A DNA stretch of 64,000 nucleotides from NCBI GenBank assembly GCA_021018815.1, contig JAITYX010000017.1, positions 8,060,001-8,124,000 on the forward strand. Reading direction: 5' to 3'. Of this stretch, positions 12,289 through 23,304 are shown one piece after another (position 1 is the stretch's first letter; each line of letters starts with the position of its first letter). The notes under the pieces were generated by a model. That model was not told the DNA's origin, ran no database searches, and saw only the letters and a list, made by a program, of their open reading frames with translations. The translations under genes and the position numbers were made by a program. The stretch is from Talinum fruticosum (taxonomy: Eukaryota; Streptophyta; Magnoliopsida; Caryophyllales; Talinaceae).

Positions 12289-15214
12289 TCACAGTTTCAT
12301 TGGCTGCGAAGTCTCCATGTGTATTAGGGGCGTAGTTGACCAGAGCTGGCTATGAGGGCTCACCAGCCGACTCACCTTTAGGTTTGACAAGCACAGCTCT
12401 TGGCGAGCCTGAGCCGAGCTGGGCCAGGCCAGGCTCGCCTAGTTATCCAAGCCATGGGAAATCTTATAAGATTTGGGCTTGTACACTTGCCAAGCTTAAA
12501 CAAGCTAAGCTAATGAGCCTTCCTAACACGTAAATTCTAGGGTATAATCTAATAAATTCATGCTTATATAACTAAATAAATTACTTTCACCCAAATTATA
12601 GTCAACTCTTTGTTCCAATTTTTCAGCCATTAAGTAGTTAAAGAAATGAGCAAACAAGCTGAGCTCATTCTTGGACAATCACAAGTGGAGCTCAGACTTG
12701 AGCATTTGATAAGCCACATCAAGTTCAAGCTTGCATTTGTTAAGCTTTGCAAGTAATAAGCCAAGCCCAACCCCGAGTGCTATTTCACAAGCTAATGTAT
12801 CGAGCCTCAACAGCTCAGGTTTGGCTCATCTCAAATATATCCCTAGTATAGATGTTCAATTAAAAAGTGAAAAGGGAAAACAGTCGGACAGAATTTATCC
12901 AATCTCTGCTAAAAATATAGGTTCAAAAAAACCAGGGCTTCAATTGGAGGGGATAAAAAAATAATAATAATTGGATTGTGTTAAAGGCTGCTAATGCTGT
13001 GGCTCTGACAGGGTCTTGTACTGTGGTCAATCAAAGTTTACAATGAATATTGAAAGCATTGGCCAAGCTAAACAAGATTACTTTCAAACATTCAAGTAAT
13101 CGATTTTTGTTCCTCTATCATCAGGTTTTTCATATCCAAAAAGCAATGACACCAAACAAGCCCTAGAAACACCAACTAACAACCCAAGTCTGCTCTAGGG
13201 GCTTAGTTTAAATTTGCCCAATTTTGATATACTAGTACTCAGCTAGCCACGAGTGGATGAGAAAGACATAGACAAAGACACAAATGTCTTCCTATGATGC
13301 ACTACAGCTCAATTTAGCACACAACCGAACTCATTCTCCTACATGACATAATAGTCACTCAGTCATACATCAGGAGTTTAGACACATTAAAGGACTCCAG
13401 CAACCAATTCCTTTGTTATCAATTTGGAATGTCTACAAGTTTTGTGTTTTCTCAAGAAAGTTCCCTCCAGAGAGCCCCCAAGTGCTTAAAACATCTCATT
13501 TGCATAATCAAGCATCCAACTTATAATGTTTCCCGAAACATTATCTTCATCCCCAAAAATGCTATAACAAGATGGTAACTCCACTTTAAAACCCAGCGGT
13601 ATGTACAACCTTTTTCCGACTTTTAACTAGAACAAAGAATAGAGATTAAAGGTTACATTCAGAACCACAGCTAGGTATTGAACCGGGTGTCCAACAGTCG
13701 TTAATGGGTGGTCTGCAAGAAAAGAGTTAAAGCGCGTTTAATCACTTAAATGGACTGGGCATAAAACGGGTTGCGAATAAAGTCAAATTATGGGTGGGAA
13801 ATTGTGCCTCCATTTACGCCTATCTCAGCTCACACTCAGCTTTTCATTCGCTCCCCCTTCCTCTCCCTCCTCTTCTTCATCTGTTCAGGCTCTCCCTTTA
13901 TCTCTCTCTCTCGGCCCCCCTCTCTCTCTCTCTCTCTCTCTCAGAGGCGCCATCGATGGGCCGAAGCCGGACTCTCTCCCTCATTGACTGGTTCACCTAC
14001 TCTCACTCCTGTTCTTCTTCTTCTCGATTGTTTCTGTACTTGTGAGTTTTTTAGTTTTAATGGGCATATTAATTTGATGAATTTTGCTCCAAATTAATCA
14101 ATTTCTTTGCGTTAATTTCGATTGGTGCCATTCTTGCTTGATTGATAGTTATGTCTGTAGGGTAAATGAAAGCCAAGTTTCTGGATTTCAATTCTTGATT
14201 GATAGTCTCACGCTCATTTTGTCTTTTCTTTTTTTGGGTGTTGCTTAATTTGTGGGTTAGAAATGTCCGACAAAGACTGCAAGATGATGAATGAATATAA
14301 TCAAAGCTTCATTTTTTGTGCATTGTATGTTCTATGAATGAATACAGCCTGTAATTATCTCTTCCTATAGTTCTGTGAGCCATACCATCGATGGAATGAT
14401 TGGTTTGCTTTGTTTTTTAAGGTTCAGCTTGCTTCTTCCCCACCTTTCATTTTAGCGAATATATGATATAATATATTATACATTGATATGGTGGAAATAC
14501 CCAAAAGAAATTGTCCAAACTCAGTCACTGATCTTCTGTTTCAAAATTGAATTTGTATATAAATGAGTGGGTCTTGGGCAGTCAGGTCATTTGACCCATG
14601 ACCAGGCCCGGTCCATCAAAAAGTTGCTGGCCTGGCCCGGCCCGTTCAGCAATTGGACGGGCCTATAACCGACCCATTGCCCAGGTCTATTCAGAACAAT
14701 TAACAGATTTACTTCAAAATTTAAGGTTCACCTAATGCATTCGCCGACCCTATTAGGGGTGGGGGCGAGAAAAACCCAAATATAGTTGATTTAAAATCAC
14801 AAAAGTTGGCAACAAAAATGACTACCCAGCAAACAATTCTACGAGACTACGACGATAAGACAAACTGGATCAAACCCAGGAGGTCAAAATTGTTTAGAAA
14901 GAATCAAGATACAACAATTACTTACGCAACAAAGGCAAAAACCCTAATTTCAGTTTTGGACAACGAAATCAGTGGTAAGGTAGGATTCAAAAATCTCAAA
15001 ATCAGAGTAAACACTAAACAGAAGACTAATATAGATGAGCCTGAATTTAAGGACGACGAAGGAGGGGAGAAACAAGGAGTAGAGAAGGAAGACATACATG
15101 AAGCTTGCCGCGGAGTTCACGATCAGAACGAAGCTTGACGTAGATACGCTCGTCGAGACTGAGACGTATGAGATCAAGGGGCTCCTTTACTGCGCTCTCT
15201 TCTTCCGTTGCCAT
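9489..15214 (-). CDS. LSM3: U6 snRNA-associated Sm-like protein LSm3 (three exons)
   Basis: LSm3 is one of seven Lsm proteins forming the LSm2-8 ring on the U6 snRNA 3' end (nuclear splicing) and the LSm1-7 ring in cytoplasmic mRNA decapping. Reading leftward, exon 1 is 15214-15098 (39 codons from ATG), exon 2 is 10418-10323 (32 codons) and exon 3 is 9569-9489 (26 codons plus TAA), all phase 0 with GT-AG borders. The 97-residue product begins [18 protein letters not shown]. It has the Sm1 segment [20 protein letters not shown] with the conserved [13 protein letters not shown], and the Sm2 segment [17 protein letters not shown]. Length and sequence match plant LSm3 end to end, with no disabling change. 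Introns are 753 bp and 4,679 bp. A Harbinger-type transposon begins about 100 bp upstream of the ATG. Confidence 0.97.
9570..10322 (-). other. LSM3 intron 2
   Basis: A 753-bp AT-rich intron with a GTAAGC donor next to exon 2 and a CTTGCAG acceptor next to exon 3. I see nothing else in it. Confidence 0.9.
10680..10885 (+). repeat. Possible LINE 3' tail fragment
   Basis: The block ends TTAATGGAATCTTAAATTAC then TTTTTCCGAAAAAAAAG, which resembles the 3' tails of plant non-LTR retroelements. No coding part is attached. The call rests on end style only. Confidence 0.35.
12250..12286. repeat. (CA)n microsatellite
   Basis: About 18 uninterrupted CA units in LSM3 intron 1. Confidence 0.98.
12335..12840. 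repeat. GAGCT/AGCTC-rich interspersed repeat
   Basis: Words GAGCT, AAGCT, GAGCC and GGCTC recur densely over about 500 bp, giving many short palindromes. This type of sequence is common in plant repeats, but I cannot name a family. No open frame of note. Confidence 0.5.
13780..14045 (+). other. CT-rich promoter/first-exon-like block inside LSM3 intron 1
   Basis: A CT-rich leader (a (CT)n run at about 13918-13942) precedes an ATG at 13955 opening a short frame, [19 protein letters not shown] onward. This frame reaches a TGA that overlaps a good donor, TTGTGAGTTTT, at about 14041. This looks like a 5' UTR plus first exon of a plus-strand transcript, antisense to LSM3. No second exon is identifiable, so it may be a remnant or a non-coding transcript start. 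Confidence 0.3.
14585..14690. repeat. GGCCCGG-rich patch
   Basis: A short GC-rich block with GGCCCGG, CGGGCC and GACCCA words in otherwise AT-rich intron. The style resembles the other tag-like repeats in the window. No function assigned. Confidence 0.4.
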
Positions 15215-15321
15215 ACTTTCAGAGAGAGAACGAAGATAGATGAGAAAAGAGAGAAGAGAAAGTGAGGAACAGAGCGAGACCCAAAGTTTGCGGTTGCTCA
15301 ATACAATTTCAACAATTTGAG
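15215..15321 (-). promoter_or_regulatory. LSM3 5' UTR / residual proximal promoter
   Basis: About 107 bp between the LSM3 ATG and the transposon end. On the coding strand it is a CT-rich leader (CTTTCTCTTCTCTCTTTTCTC), typical of plant 5' UTRs. Any promoter beyond this lies inside transposon DNA or has been moved about 4.7 kb away. Confidence 0.5.
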
Positions 15322-15364
15322 GCTATCTCTAGCAGCAACTCCTTTTAGTTGGTTAAGTTAGTGC

Positions 15365-15850
15365 TTGGTAAAAATCTGTCCGATCCGATAATCCGAATTT
15401 GTTCTACTCGAAAAAATCGGGTTATATCCGAATTAAAATTTAGGTTGGGTTCGGGTTTAGCAATTCGGGTTCGAGTTGTCCGAATTTTATGACTTTTCGG
15501 GTTCGATCAAAATCGGACAATCGGACAACCTGGTTGAGACATTCGGTCATTCGGGTTTAGGTATAATTTAGTCCAAAATCTACAAAATTTTCAAATAAAA
15601 TATTCGGACATTTGGGTTCGGACATCGAAAATTCGGATTCGGATTCGGGTTCGGGTTCGGTCACATACATAATTTCACTTCAATTTTCAAAAGTTTATAT
15701 CAAAAATTCGGACATTCGGACATTCGGGTTCGGGTTCTGGGTCCAGTCGATGCGTCCGAATCCGCAATTCGGGTAGGGTTCGGGTATGGTGTTTTTGTCC
15801 GAATGTCCGAATTGTCCGAACCCGAATTAACTCGAACCCGATTTTTGCTA
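15365..15850. repeat. TTCGGG/TCCGAA array inserted in Harbinger element A
   Basis: Words ATTCGGG, GGGTTCGGG and TCCGAAT recur. The left edge (ATCTGTCCGATCCGATAATC) and right edge (GTCCGAACCCGAATTAACTC) are rich in TCCGA and CCCGA, so the block has partial inverted symmetry. It interrupts transposon sequence, which suggests a mobile insertion or local expansion. Confidence 0.65.
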
Positions 15851-16078
15851 GCGCTACTTCAAGTGTTAGGCGAGGGAATTGCTCAATTTTTAATACCTAT
15901 CGTCAATAATAGTAAGATTTATGAAAATTACTCTATAATAATTTATATTATAAATAAGTTTCATATAAAATATTTTATAAATATAATTATTATATTAAAT
16001 TAATTTTAAATTATATTAATAATAAAATAGTATGATGGAAATAATAAAAAGATTAATGTATTTTATTAGTTTGAGTGT

Positions 16079-16160
16079 GTGTTAATAATAATATTTTTTC
16101 TATTTTGGGTATGTGTTAATAATAATTTTTTTTCTATTTTGGGTGTGTGTTGTACATGTG
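16079..16160. repeat. About 40-bp tandem repeat
   Basis: Two adjacent near-identical units built on GTGTTAATAATAAT followed by TTTTCTATTTTGGG, in the AT-rich part of Harbinger element A. Confidence 0.8.
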
Positions 16161-16418
16161 TAATAATATTAAATTTAATTAATTTTTATTTATTAAGAAG
16201 CTCACACAATAATAACTTGATAATATATAAAAACATTACGACATTAATACAAATACAACCATAAAACGTACACATAAAACAATATAAACCAAAGCTAATT
16301 AAAATAATACATTTAAACGTACTAAATAAAACAATACTAAAAACATAAATTTATCCGTATTTTATGGCAAATCAATTGTCATTATAGTTAGCTCCATAAC
16401 GGTTCCAAATATTTTCAA

Positions 16419-17700
16419 TTAGTGCGTTTTGAAGTACTTTACCAATTTTTTTTTATTACGAACCTTGATATTTCTTCGTAACCAATCATCAAAAACAACA
16501 ATTCGCCCAAGGTTGGGCGGTGTAATGGTTGTGTTTGCAAGTTGATCATATTGGGGTTGATCGAAGTTATAACTATACGTGTCACGTTCGTCTTCAACGA
16601 TTATATTGTAAAGTATGATACATACTCTCATCACTTTTCTAAGTGTTGCAACCCCCAAAAAATGAAATGGGCGGCGAAATATAGCAAATCGTGCTTGCAA
16701 CACTCCAAATGCTCGCTCGACATCCTTCCTAGCCGATTCTTGATGAGCCGAAAACAACTTATGTTTTGGCAATTGTGGAGGGGAGATGGATTTAACAAGC
16801 GTAGGCCATTGTGGATATATCCCATATTGAAATGCTTCTCATCAACATTGAAATGTACTTCGGAGGCTCATCCTTCTAGTAAATCATCAAATAATGGTGA
16901 TTTATGAAGGACGGCTATGTCATTGTTTGACCCTTTTGTGCTAAAGAACGCATGTCATATCCATTTATCAAATGAAGCAACAGCTTCGAGCACCACAGCT
17001 TGCTATCCCGTGGTGTCCTCCTTGATACATACATTTCCAAGCTACGGGGCATCTGTCCCATTGCCATTGCATACAATCAACACTATCCAACATTCTAGAG
17101 AATCCTCGTTGTTTTGCAACGTATAGTAGTCGATGTAGTTCTTCTTGGTTAGTTTTTGCAAGTAAGAGGGGCCAAAACATTCAAACACTCCATCGACGAA
17201 ATGCTCTACGCATGAGTTGATGGTTGACTCCCCATGCGACAATACTCATCCAAACGCATATGCAAGCAACCCCATAAGCCAATGCACTCATAGCAGTAAT
17301 GCACTTTTGAAGCGGTGATGCTCTGAGCTTACTAGTAGCATCTCTCCTCTAAGTTTAAAACTCATAGCGGTCTTTCAATGTGTTCACTATGCGAAGAAAT
17401 AAGTGTATATGCATTTTGAATCTTCGTCGAAATTGTTCATCAGTATATACGGGATTTTCGAGAAGTAATTTACATATAGGCGATTATGACCTCCTACGCG
17501 ATCATGGTTTATGTGCTTTCTTCATCGTCCACTAGGTGTAGAACTTGTATTACCTTCAAAGTTAGATAGGTACATGTGCACTAGCATTTTAGCCCTTTGA
17601 AATGCAGAGCTTGAGGCGACTTCTTCCTCAATTGCTTTATCGATAGCAAGCATCAAGATCAAAATCTTCATTTTCATTCATTTTCATGAGATGAGCTTGA
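16419..17700 (-). pseudogene. Harbinger transposase (HARBI1-like DDE nuclease), inactivated
   Basis: Reading leftward there are recognisable blocks in several frames. QFRRRFKMHIHLFLRIV lies near 17420. The first catalytic Asp region is MLDSVDCMQWQW with CPVAWKCMYQG (about 17000-17090). Then come GSNNDIAVLHKSPLFDDLLEG, and GIYPQWPTLVKSISPPQLP leading into HQESARKDVERAFGVLQARF (16600-16780), which carries the conserved Glu. At the second catalytic site the usual residues before GIYP, including the Asp, are missing: the sequence reads HFNM then GIYP. Frameshifts and stops occur throughout. This enzyme would have excised and inserted the element. Confidence 0.88.
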
Positions 17701-17842
17701 CATTGTTGGTGAGGTGTTTGTGATTGAGATGTTGTTTAGGTATAGATATGTGTAATTCTTTCGAATTGAGTAAGCCTTCATATAGTAATCTCAGTTATCG
17801 TTAGTATTTGCGTTATTGCACTTTGCTTATTGAACACACAAG

Positions 17843-17953
17843 GAAAGCATGACAAATTTGATAATACTTTACATTATTGTACTTTTCCTACTACATGAAT
17901 AAGGAAAGTATGGCAAATTTGATAATACTTTGCATTATTGTACTTTGCATACT
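17843..17953. repeat. 61-bp tandem duplication
   Basis: Two units starting at 17843 and 17904 share AAATTTGATAATACTTT and CATTATTGTACTTT with few differences. They lie between the transposase and MYB-like genes of Harbinger element A. Confidence 0.85.
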
Positions 17954-18134
17954 AGTGAATGAATTGACAATGCAAGCATGCTTCAAAAGCAACCGATATT
18001 GAAAGGATTAAAAGCATGCTTATAACTCATATTGCATTGATAACAAATTTAATACGAGATAAAAACAAGTACAAACAATTAAAAAAGCAAGGTAATTAAC
18101 TATTACATTGATAAAAATATTACGCTAAACAGCT

Positions 18135-19496
18135 TTATTGCATGCGGTTCTTCCACTTGTTAATGATATCTCTCCACCGAGCATAATACCATTCTTTCTC
18201 TTCATCGTCCATATTTGATGGATTCATTAACATGATCGCCTTTTCATATTCTCTCTCTTCAACTCGTGTCTCGACCACTCTTTCGGGATCTCTTTCTTTA
18301 ATTGCGGCTTCCCTTTGCATAATTTCTATTTCCACAACCTTACGTTCCAATTCTTTTACCTTCAAATCTGCAAGTCTATTTAGGGTCTCTATTCTTTTTA
18401 TTTCTGTCTCTCGACCCTTGTCAACTCCTCCAAAACTTCAAGCATTGGAGACATTAGTTTCATATGAAGCTGCCTTGGCTTTCCCTTTCTAAGACTTTTG
18501 GCGAGTATTCCTTCCAATAGGTATATTGATGATTGGTTGGGGTAACTCTTCAGTGGGTGCCTCAACCTCTTCTCCCCCTCAAGATTTGAGGAAGAACCGT
18601 AATATCCTCGCTCTTGTATTCTTCGTTCTCTTTGACGACTTATCTCCATTTCCTTTGTTGGACTTATTAACATGATTAAGCCATTTCGTTTCATAACGCA
18701 AATGCCTCCAAGCATGCTCGTAATTTGGCCATGCATATCTTTGTATTGGATATGTGCAACTTTCAAATAATCGGACTTACTCGCCCACTCAGCGGTCATT
18801 GCACTGCAAAGCATCATAGTAACTTCGAAATGTGTAACAGCTTGAACATAATATAGTCCATCGAGCTTTGTACTTTTTAGCTGATCTTTTGGTTGACCAC
18901 TTATAACTTGGGTACTGTTTTTTAGTTTCACAAAAGTACTCTTAAATTCTGTCCCTAAATGTCGTCGTTCTTTGACCAGGTCCAGTGATGGGATCCTTGC
19001 TCACATTTAATCATGCACTAATTAAGAGCTCATCTTTTAACTCATCCCATAATACCCCTTTTTGCCTTTGTTGTTGTGAAACAACATTTGCTACTTCGTT
19101 GTTTGCTTCAACTTGATCAACTTCATCTACATGAGTTGAAAGTCTAACGCTTGGAGAACTCATGTTGACATTAGTTTCCTCTATTGAAATATAAGAACGA
19201 CTTCTTCGGGAGCCTACAATTTGTGGGCTATCATGAATATCAATATTATCCATCCACCTAGTGAATGATCTCGGCAAATATGAATACATAGGATGGACAG
19301 AATAATAATTTTTATAATTGGGGACATTATATTTTGGGAGTTTGGGTTATGGTAATATTTAGGTGTATGACTATGATAGTATTGAGAGTTTGAATTATTC
19401 TGAAAATTAAGAGTCATTTTGAGGGTAATAATTTTGAAAATTAGGATGATGAGAATTTGAAGAATTTGGTTGGTTATTTTCAGAATTTGTATCCAT
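18135..19496 (-). pseudogene. Harbinger MYB/SANT-like accessory protein, inactivated
   Basis: The likely start is ATG at 19496 (MDTNSENNQPNSSNSHHPNF). Then come RSRSYISIEETNVN, the trihelix-like start WDELKDELLISA, and further blocks in shifted frames (FCETKKQYPSYKWS, YEHAWRHLRYETKW, KGKAKAAS). It ends in KELERKVVEIEIMQREAA and WRDIINKWKNRMQ before a stop at 18135. Order and composition match the second gene of plant Harbinger elements, often mis-annotated as glutathione S-transferase T3-like. The protein normally helps the transposase bind the element ends and enter the nucleus. Multiple frame changes and an in-frame stop after LLISA show it is dead. Confidence 0.82.
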
Positions 19497-20030
19497 AATT
19501 TGGGATTTTGATAGTATAATGAGATTGGTGAGGTGAAAAATTGCAAAACTAACATTCCATCATATACCTTATTTATAGTCTTTTTTGTGTGAAAAAAATG
19601 ACCGTTGTTACATAATTAACAAAAAAATAGATGTTACAAATGGGTTAAATTTCATCAAAATATAGCCGTTATACTAGTCGTTACACTTAAACAATAAAAA
19701 AAAATGGAAAAGCTGCTGAAAAATTGAAAAAAAGAAGCAATTGCCCAATTGCATTGACAGCGACGCCAATTCGCCTTTCTCCTTACTCCCCTCTACGCGC
19801 GTGTATTACACGCGCCGACACAACTCCCGATAAGCTGTGTCTTACGCTCTCATTTTCCCCCTCTCTCGTTTTTCTTCTCTCTCCTGTTTTTGCCCTGTCC
19901 CAATTGCTCCGAGGAGCTTCTCCATGGAGCGACTAAATGGAGAAACTCCCTTCCACCTCATACATCCCCCTCTTTTTAATTTTTCTCTCTCTTTCACATG
20001 GGAGCAACTCCTGTATGGAGATAGCTTGAG

Positions 20031-20899
20031 CCCTTTGCAAAAACTTCATGATTTTTAATTTTTTTTGTTAGTTTTATGATTATTAGTTTTTGGGGTGGAA
20101 ATTCTAGAGGCCATGACAAATGTACGATTTTCGGATACCCTAAAATCTATTAGAAATTGGTCAAAAGATTTCGATTTTGGTTAAAAATTACTCGTAACCG
20201 AAACTTAGAATCGATTAAGACAAAGTAAAGATAGTAATTGATTTGTTTTTCTTACATTATTTTTGGTTTAACAATTCTTTTTTTATTTCCTCTTTGAAGT
20301 AGACAAATATTCATAATAGTAAATTTTAACCTGATTTCAATTAGTTTTCAATTACTAATTGATAGAAGATATTCCTATTTTGCAAGTTACTAAGACGAAA
20401 GTACCTACTTTTTAAAATGTCTTCATGTTTTGTATAAAGATATAAAAGAAACATCGGTAAAGATCAAACACTTCCCTCTCCTACTCCTCCAAAAAACTTG
20501 AAAAATGAATTAATTAGGTGCTAAAATTTCCGAATTAAGTGCGCACAGCACGGGTGCCCTAGAACTTCAATATAAACTTGAGGTTTCGGTTCCGGTTCCC
20601 AACTTTTAGGAAGGATACTCGGAACGAGCTCAACCCCGATGACACACCTACATTATCAGCAAATAAAAAATATTAACTTTAAGTGGAAGGGAATAAAAAT
20701 AAGTAAACACGATCCCAACCGCACTCTCATTCCGTTACTTGATTGGCTTCTTTAAAACAATGAGTACTTAAAACTTTCCTCCAATATTAGAAATCAAATT
20801 GTTGCATTGCTAGACGAGATGAAAATGCTCTGGGATGATTATAAGAAACCTTTAATATTCATATTGCATGATATTATCCATAGTTTGACGGAACCCTAT
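20031..20899. other. AT-rich DNA, no gene seen
   Basis: Nothing recognisable except a short GCGCACAGCACGGGTGCCCTA word near 20541, a style often found in plant repeat ends. Confidence 0.5.
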
Positions 20900-21080
20900 C
20901 TCGTGCAATCTTTAGGCCCCTCGGCCTTAAAAGAAGGACAATAGCCCATAAAATCAGTATAGCCACCAAGCCATTCTCCTCTATGTCCTCTAAATACGCC
21001 ACCTTTGATTCTCAAGTTAGGATTACCTTTCGTCGCATCATCTCGAGTTCAATAATATCCAACCCTCATGAGGAGCTTCC
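20900..21080 (-). pseudogene. LINE RNase H fragment (1)
   Basis: The minus strand encodes GGVFRGHRGEWLGGYTDF followed by SFKAE. This is a recognisable piece of the RNase H domain at the C-terminus of plant LINE ORF2. It is a second, more degraded copy of the segment found at 21695-21907. Confidence 0.65.
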
Positions 21081-21479
21081 TAATTACCAAGGGTATTCAC
21101 TAGAGAGAAACCGACTTTTAAACTCCAGTAGTATTAGTCCTCCTCAGTAGCATGTAAAATTTCATGAAAGTGACCCTCCGAAAAATCCAGACTTAATCAA
21201 ATAAAATTTATAAGTTCTCTCAAAACTCCACTCTTTACGCCACATAAAATAGTAAAAAGAAAATTTGTGGGTCAGACCTCATCACTCATATCATCCATAA
21301 TGTTAATTCTAACTCAAAAAACAAAAGTTCCGTCATACCGTTTTTTTTTGGTGCGGAAGACGGGCTAAACCCCAAAAATAAAATATTGTTAGTTTCTTAC
21401 TAATCTAGACCAAGAGACTCCAATAGTATCAACATACAAAGTAACATTTAGCTCCATAGGAGGAGTTTCAAGAAAAATA

Positions 21480-22110
21480 AAACTTACATCTACACGAGAT
21501 ACCCATATTAGTAAGTTTGTCCGCAATTTGATTTGCCTCCCTTTGACAATAAGACATTTAATTTCCTAGTTTGGTTGTCCTATGAGGTCTTTACATTGTT
21601 GAATGATAGGTTTATGCTCTAAATACCAAATCATATCACCCCTAAGCATACGTGCCACCATTATTGTGTCAATTTGTAACCAGACTTATCTCAATTAAAG
21701 ATTCCTTGCTAACTCGATACCTTGCCTGACCGCCTTGAGCTCAACTTTAAATGATGAACAAATCCCCATATTCTCCATGAAGCCACCAAGCCATTCCCCT
21801 TTTATCACCTCTAATAACCCCTCCCCTAATGCTAAACCAAGATTATCTTTATAAGTACTATCAGTATTGAGGATAACCCAATTAGAAAGAGGGGACTCCG
21901 ACTTCATAAGAATTTCATTACTAAATTCCTCAAAAGCCCGCCATTTAATTCATATTCTTCTATAGTGTGACCAATCTTATTAAATTTTCTTAGTAAAAAG
22001 CTCCTTTGTCTTCGGGAACAACGCCATCATTATAAAAACAAGCATTATACCGCCACTTCTACAAATACCCATTGGTGATTAAGAAGGATAAAGATTCATT
22101 GTTCTCATCC
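21480..22110 (-). pseudogene. LINE RNase H fragment (2)
   Basis: The minus strand encodes WVILNTDSTYKDNLGLALGE and GEWLGGFMENMGICSSFKVE with ELKAVRQGIELARNL. It continues as IDTIMVARMLRGD and LEHKPIIQQCKDLIG. This is the RNase H fold (first catalytic Asp in NTDS, Glu in VELKA) of a LINE polyprotein, with later stops. The stretch towards 22110 reads as degraded linker. The Mutator-like element interrupts it on its upstream side. Confidence 0.8.
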
Positions 22111-22120
22111 ACTTTCTTAG
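22111..22120. repeat. Left target-site duplication of the Mutator-like element
   Basis: ACTTTCTTAG, repeated exactly at 23927-23936 outside the other end of the element. Confidence 0.9.
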
Positions 22121-23108
22121 CAAAAATTACACGGAGGTACCCTCATGTTTGGTGCAACTATTTTAGGGCCCCTCAAGTATGAAAAATAACTCTTAGGTAC
22201 CCTGACCTTTACAAACAATTATTCGTAGGTACCTCAGGTTTGGTGTAACTATTTAAGGCCTTTCGTGTATGAAAAATAACTCCTAAGTCCCCCGACCTTA
22301 ATAAAAAATTATCCAGAGGTAACCTAAGCTTTGGTGTAACTATTTAAAGGCCCCTCAGGAATGAAAATATACTCCTAAGTATACTTTTCTTTATTGTAAT
22401 GTGACATTGACATTATATATCCGAAGGAGATTGAAATTTTTTATTAAGTACTGATTTTATCTCTACTTTTAATGATTTAAACTTAAAATATTGATTTTTT
22501 ACCTTCTTCCCATTTAACAAGATAAAACTTCTAATTTTTTATGTTGTAATTTTATAGTTACTTGTTAAAAAAACTTTGTACTTATAAAATGTACAATTTT
22601 TTTTATGTTGTGATTTTTATAAGTAGTTTTTTAATTATTTAAAATTAAAATTGGAAATGTTGCAATTATCTCCTCTGTTATAGTCATGTAAATATGAATA
22701 CAATGAAATGTGGTAATCTAGAAAATATGCTTCAACTTGCTTTTATTAAAATAAAAGTGTAGTAACATATATAAAACTTAAGTCCGCCATTTACATGGTT
22801 GGACATATAAAATAGATATAATCCTATTAAAACTACAAAAACACATGACATGTCTTTTAAAACCCCTAAAATATATCCCTTTCACAAACCAATTTTGAAC
22901 CCAACAGAAAAAATTAGCGATCCTTCACAAGGTAATAAATAATGCACCTAATACCAAGTAAGTTTCAATCTTTAAGAAAGAGAGATGTCCTAAGAAAAAA
23001 AAATGAGACGAAAAACAAAAATAGAGCATTGACTCGCAACTATCCTCGGTTAATAGGCTTGGCTAGATTATGTAGGAGAGACCGTGTTCACTTAAGAGAT
23101 GCTTATGT

Positions 23109-23275
23109 TTACTTTCTTTGGTCCTCCCTGTTTTTGCTTGTCCCCTCTTTTAACTTTCCTTTTTTTCTTCCCAAGTAGCCTACCATATGCATCTCTTGAT
23201 TCCCGCATATTCTTGAGTTATGTCCCAATTTGTGACAATTACTACATCCGATAGAGAATTCGAATTAATATGTTA
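23109..23275 (-). pseudogene. C-terminal zinc-knuckle tail of a MULE transposase
   Basis: Between stop codons the minus strand encodes FEFSIGCSNCHKLGHNSRIC and then a basic tail ending QRK. CSNCHKLGHNSRIC (23205-23246) is a C-x2-C-x4-H-x4-C knuckle of the kind found at the C-terminus of plant Mutator transposases. No transposase core is seen upstream, so only the tail survives in this element. Confidence 0.72.
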
Positions 23276-23304
23276 TATCAATTGTCAACAATAAATGAAG
23301 GATT

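Larger units (their letters stand above)
10419..15097 (-). other. LSM3 intron 1 (4.7 kb)
   Basis: The donor is GTATGT after exon 1 and the acceptor TTTGCAG before exon 2. The intron holds a possible LINE 3' tail, a CA microsatellite, a GAGCT-rich repeat, a CT-rich exon-like block and a GGCCCGG-rich patch, listed separately. The open stretches at 11461-11909 have no recognisable family. Confidence 0.9.
15322..20025 (-). mobile_element. Degenerate PIF/Harbinger DNA transposon (element A)
   Basis: The ends are weakly inverted: GCTATCTCTAGCAG on the left and the complement of CTGTATGGAGATAGC on the right. They are flanked by TTGAG at 15317-15321 and 20026-20030. Inside, both reading leftward, are the two genes of an autonomous Harbinger: a MYB/SANT-like protein (18135-19496) and a DDE transposase (16419-17700). 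Both are broken. A TTCGGG array is inserted near the left end. Harbinger elements usually make a 3-bp target duplication, so the exact ends are uncertain, but the coding content fixes the family. Confidence 0.85.

Noticed and set aside
14806..15138. 110-codon plus-strand frame
   Set aside because: It is antisense to LSM3 exon 1 and intron 1, with no recognisable domain. LSM3 explains the conserved sequence.
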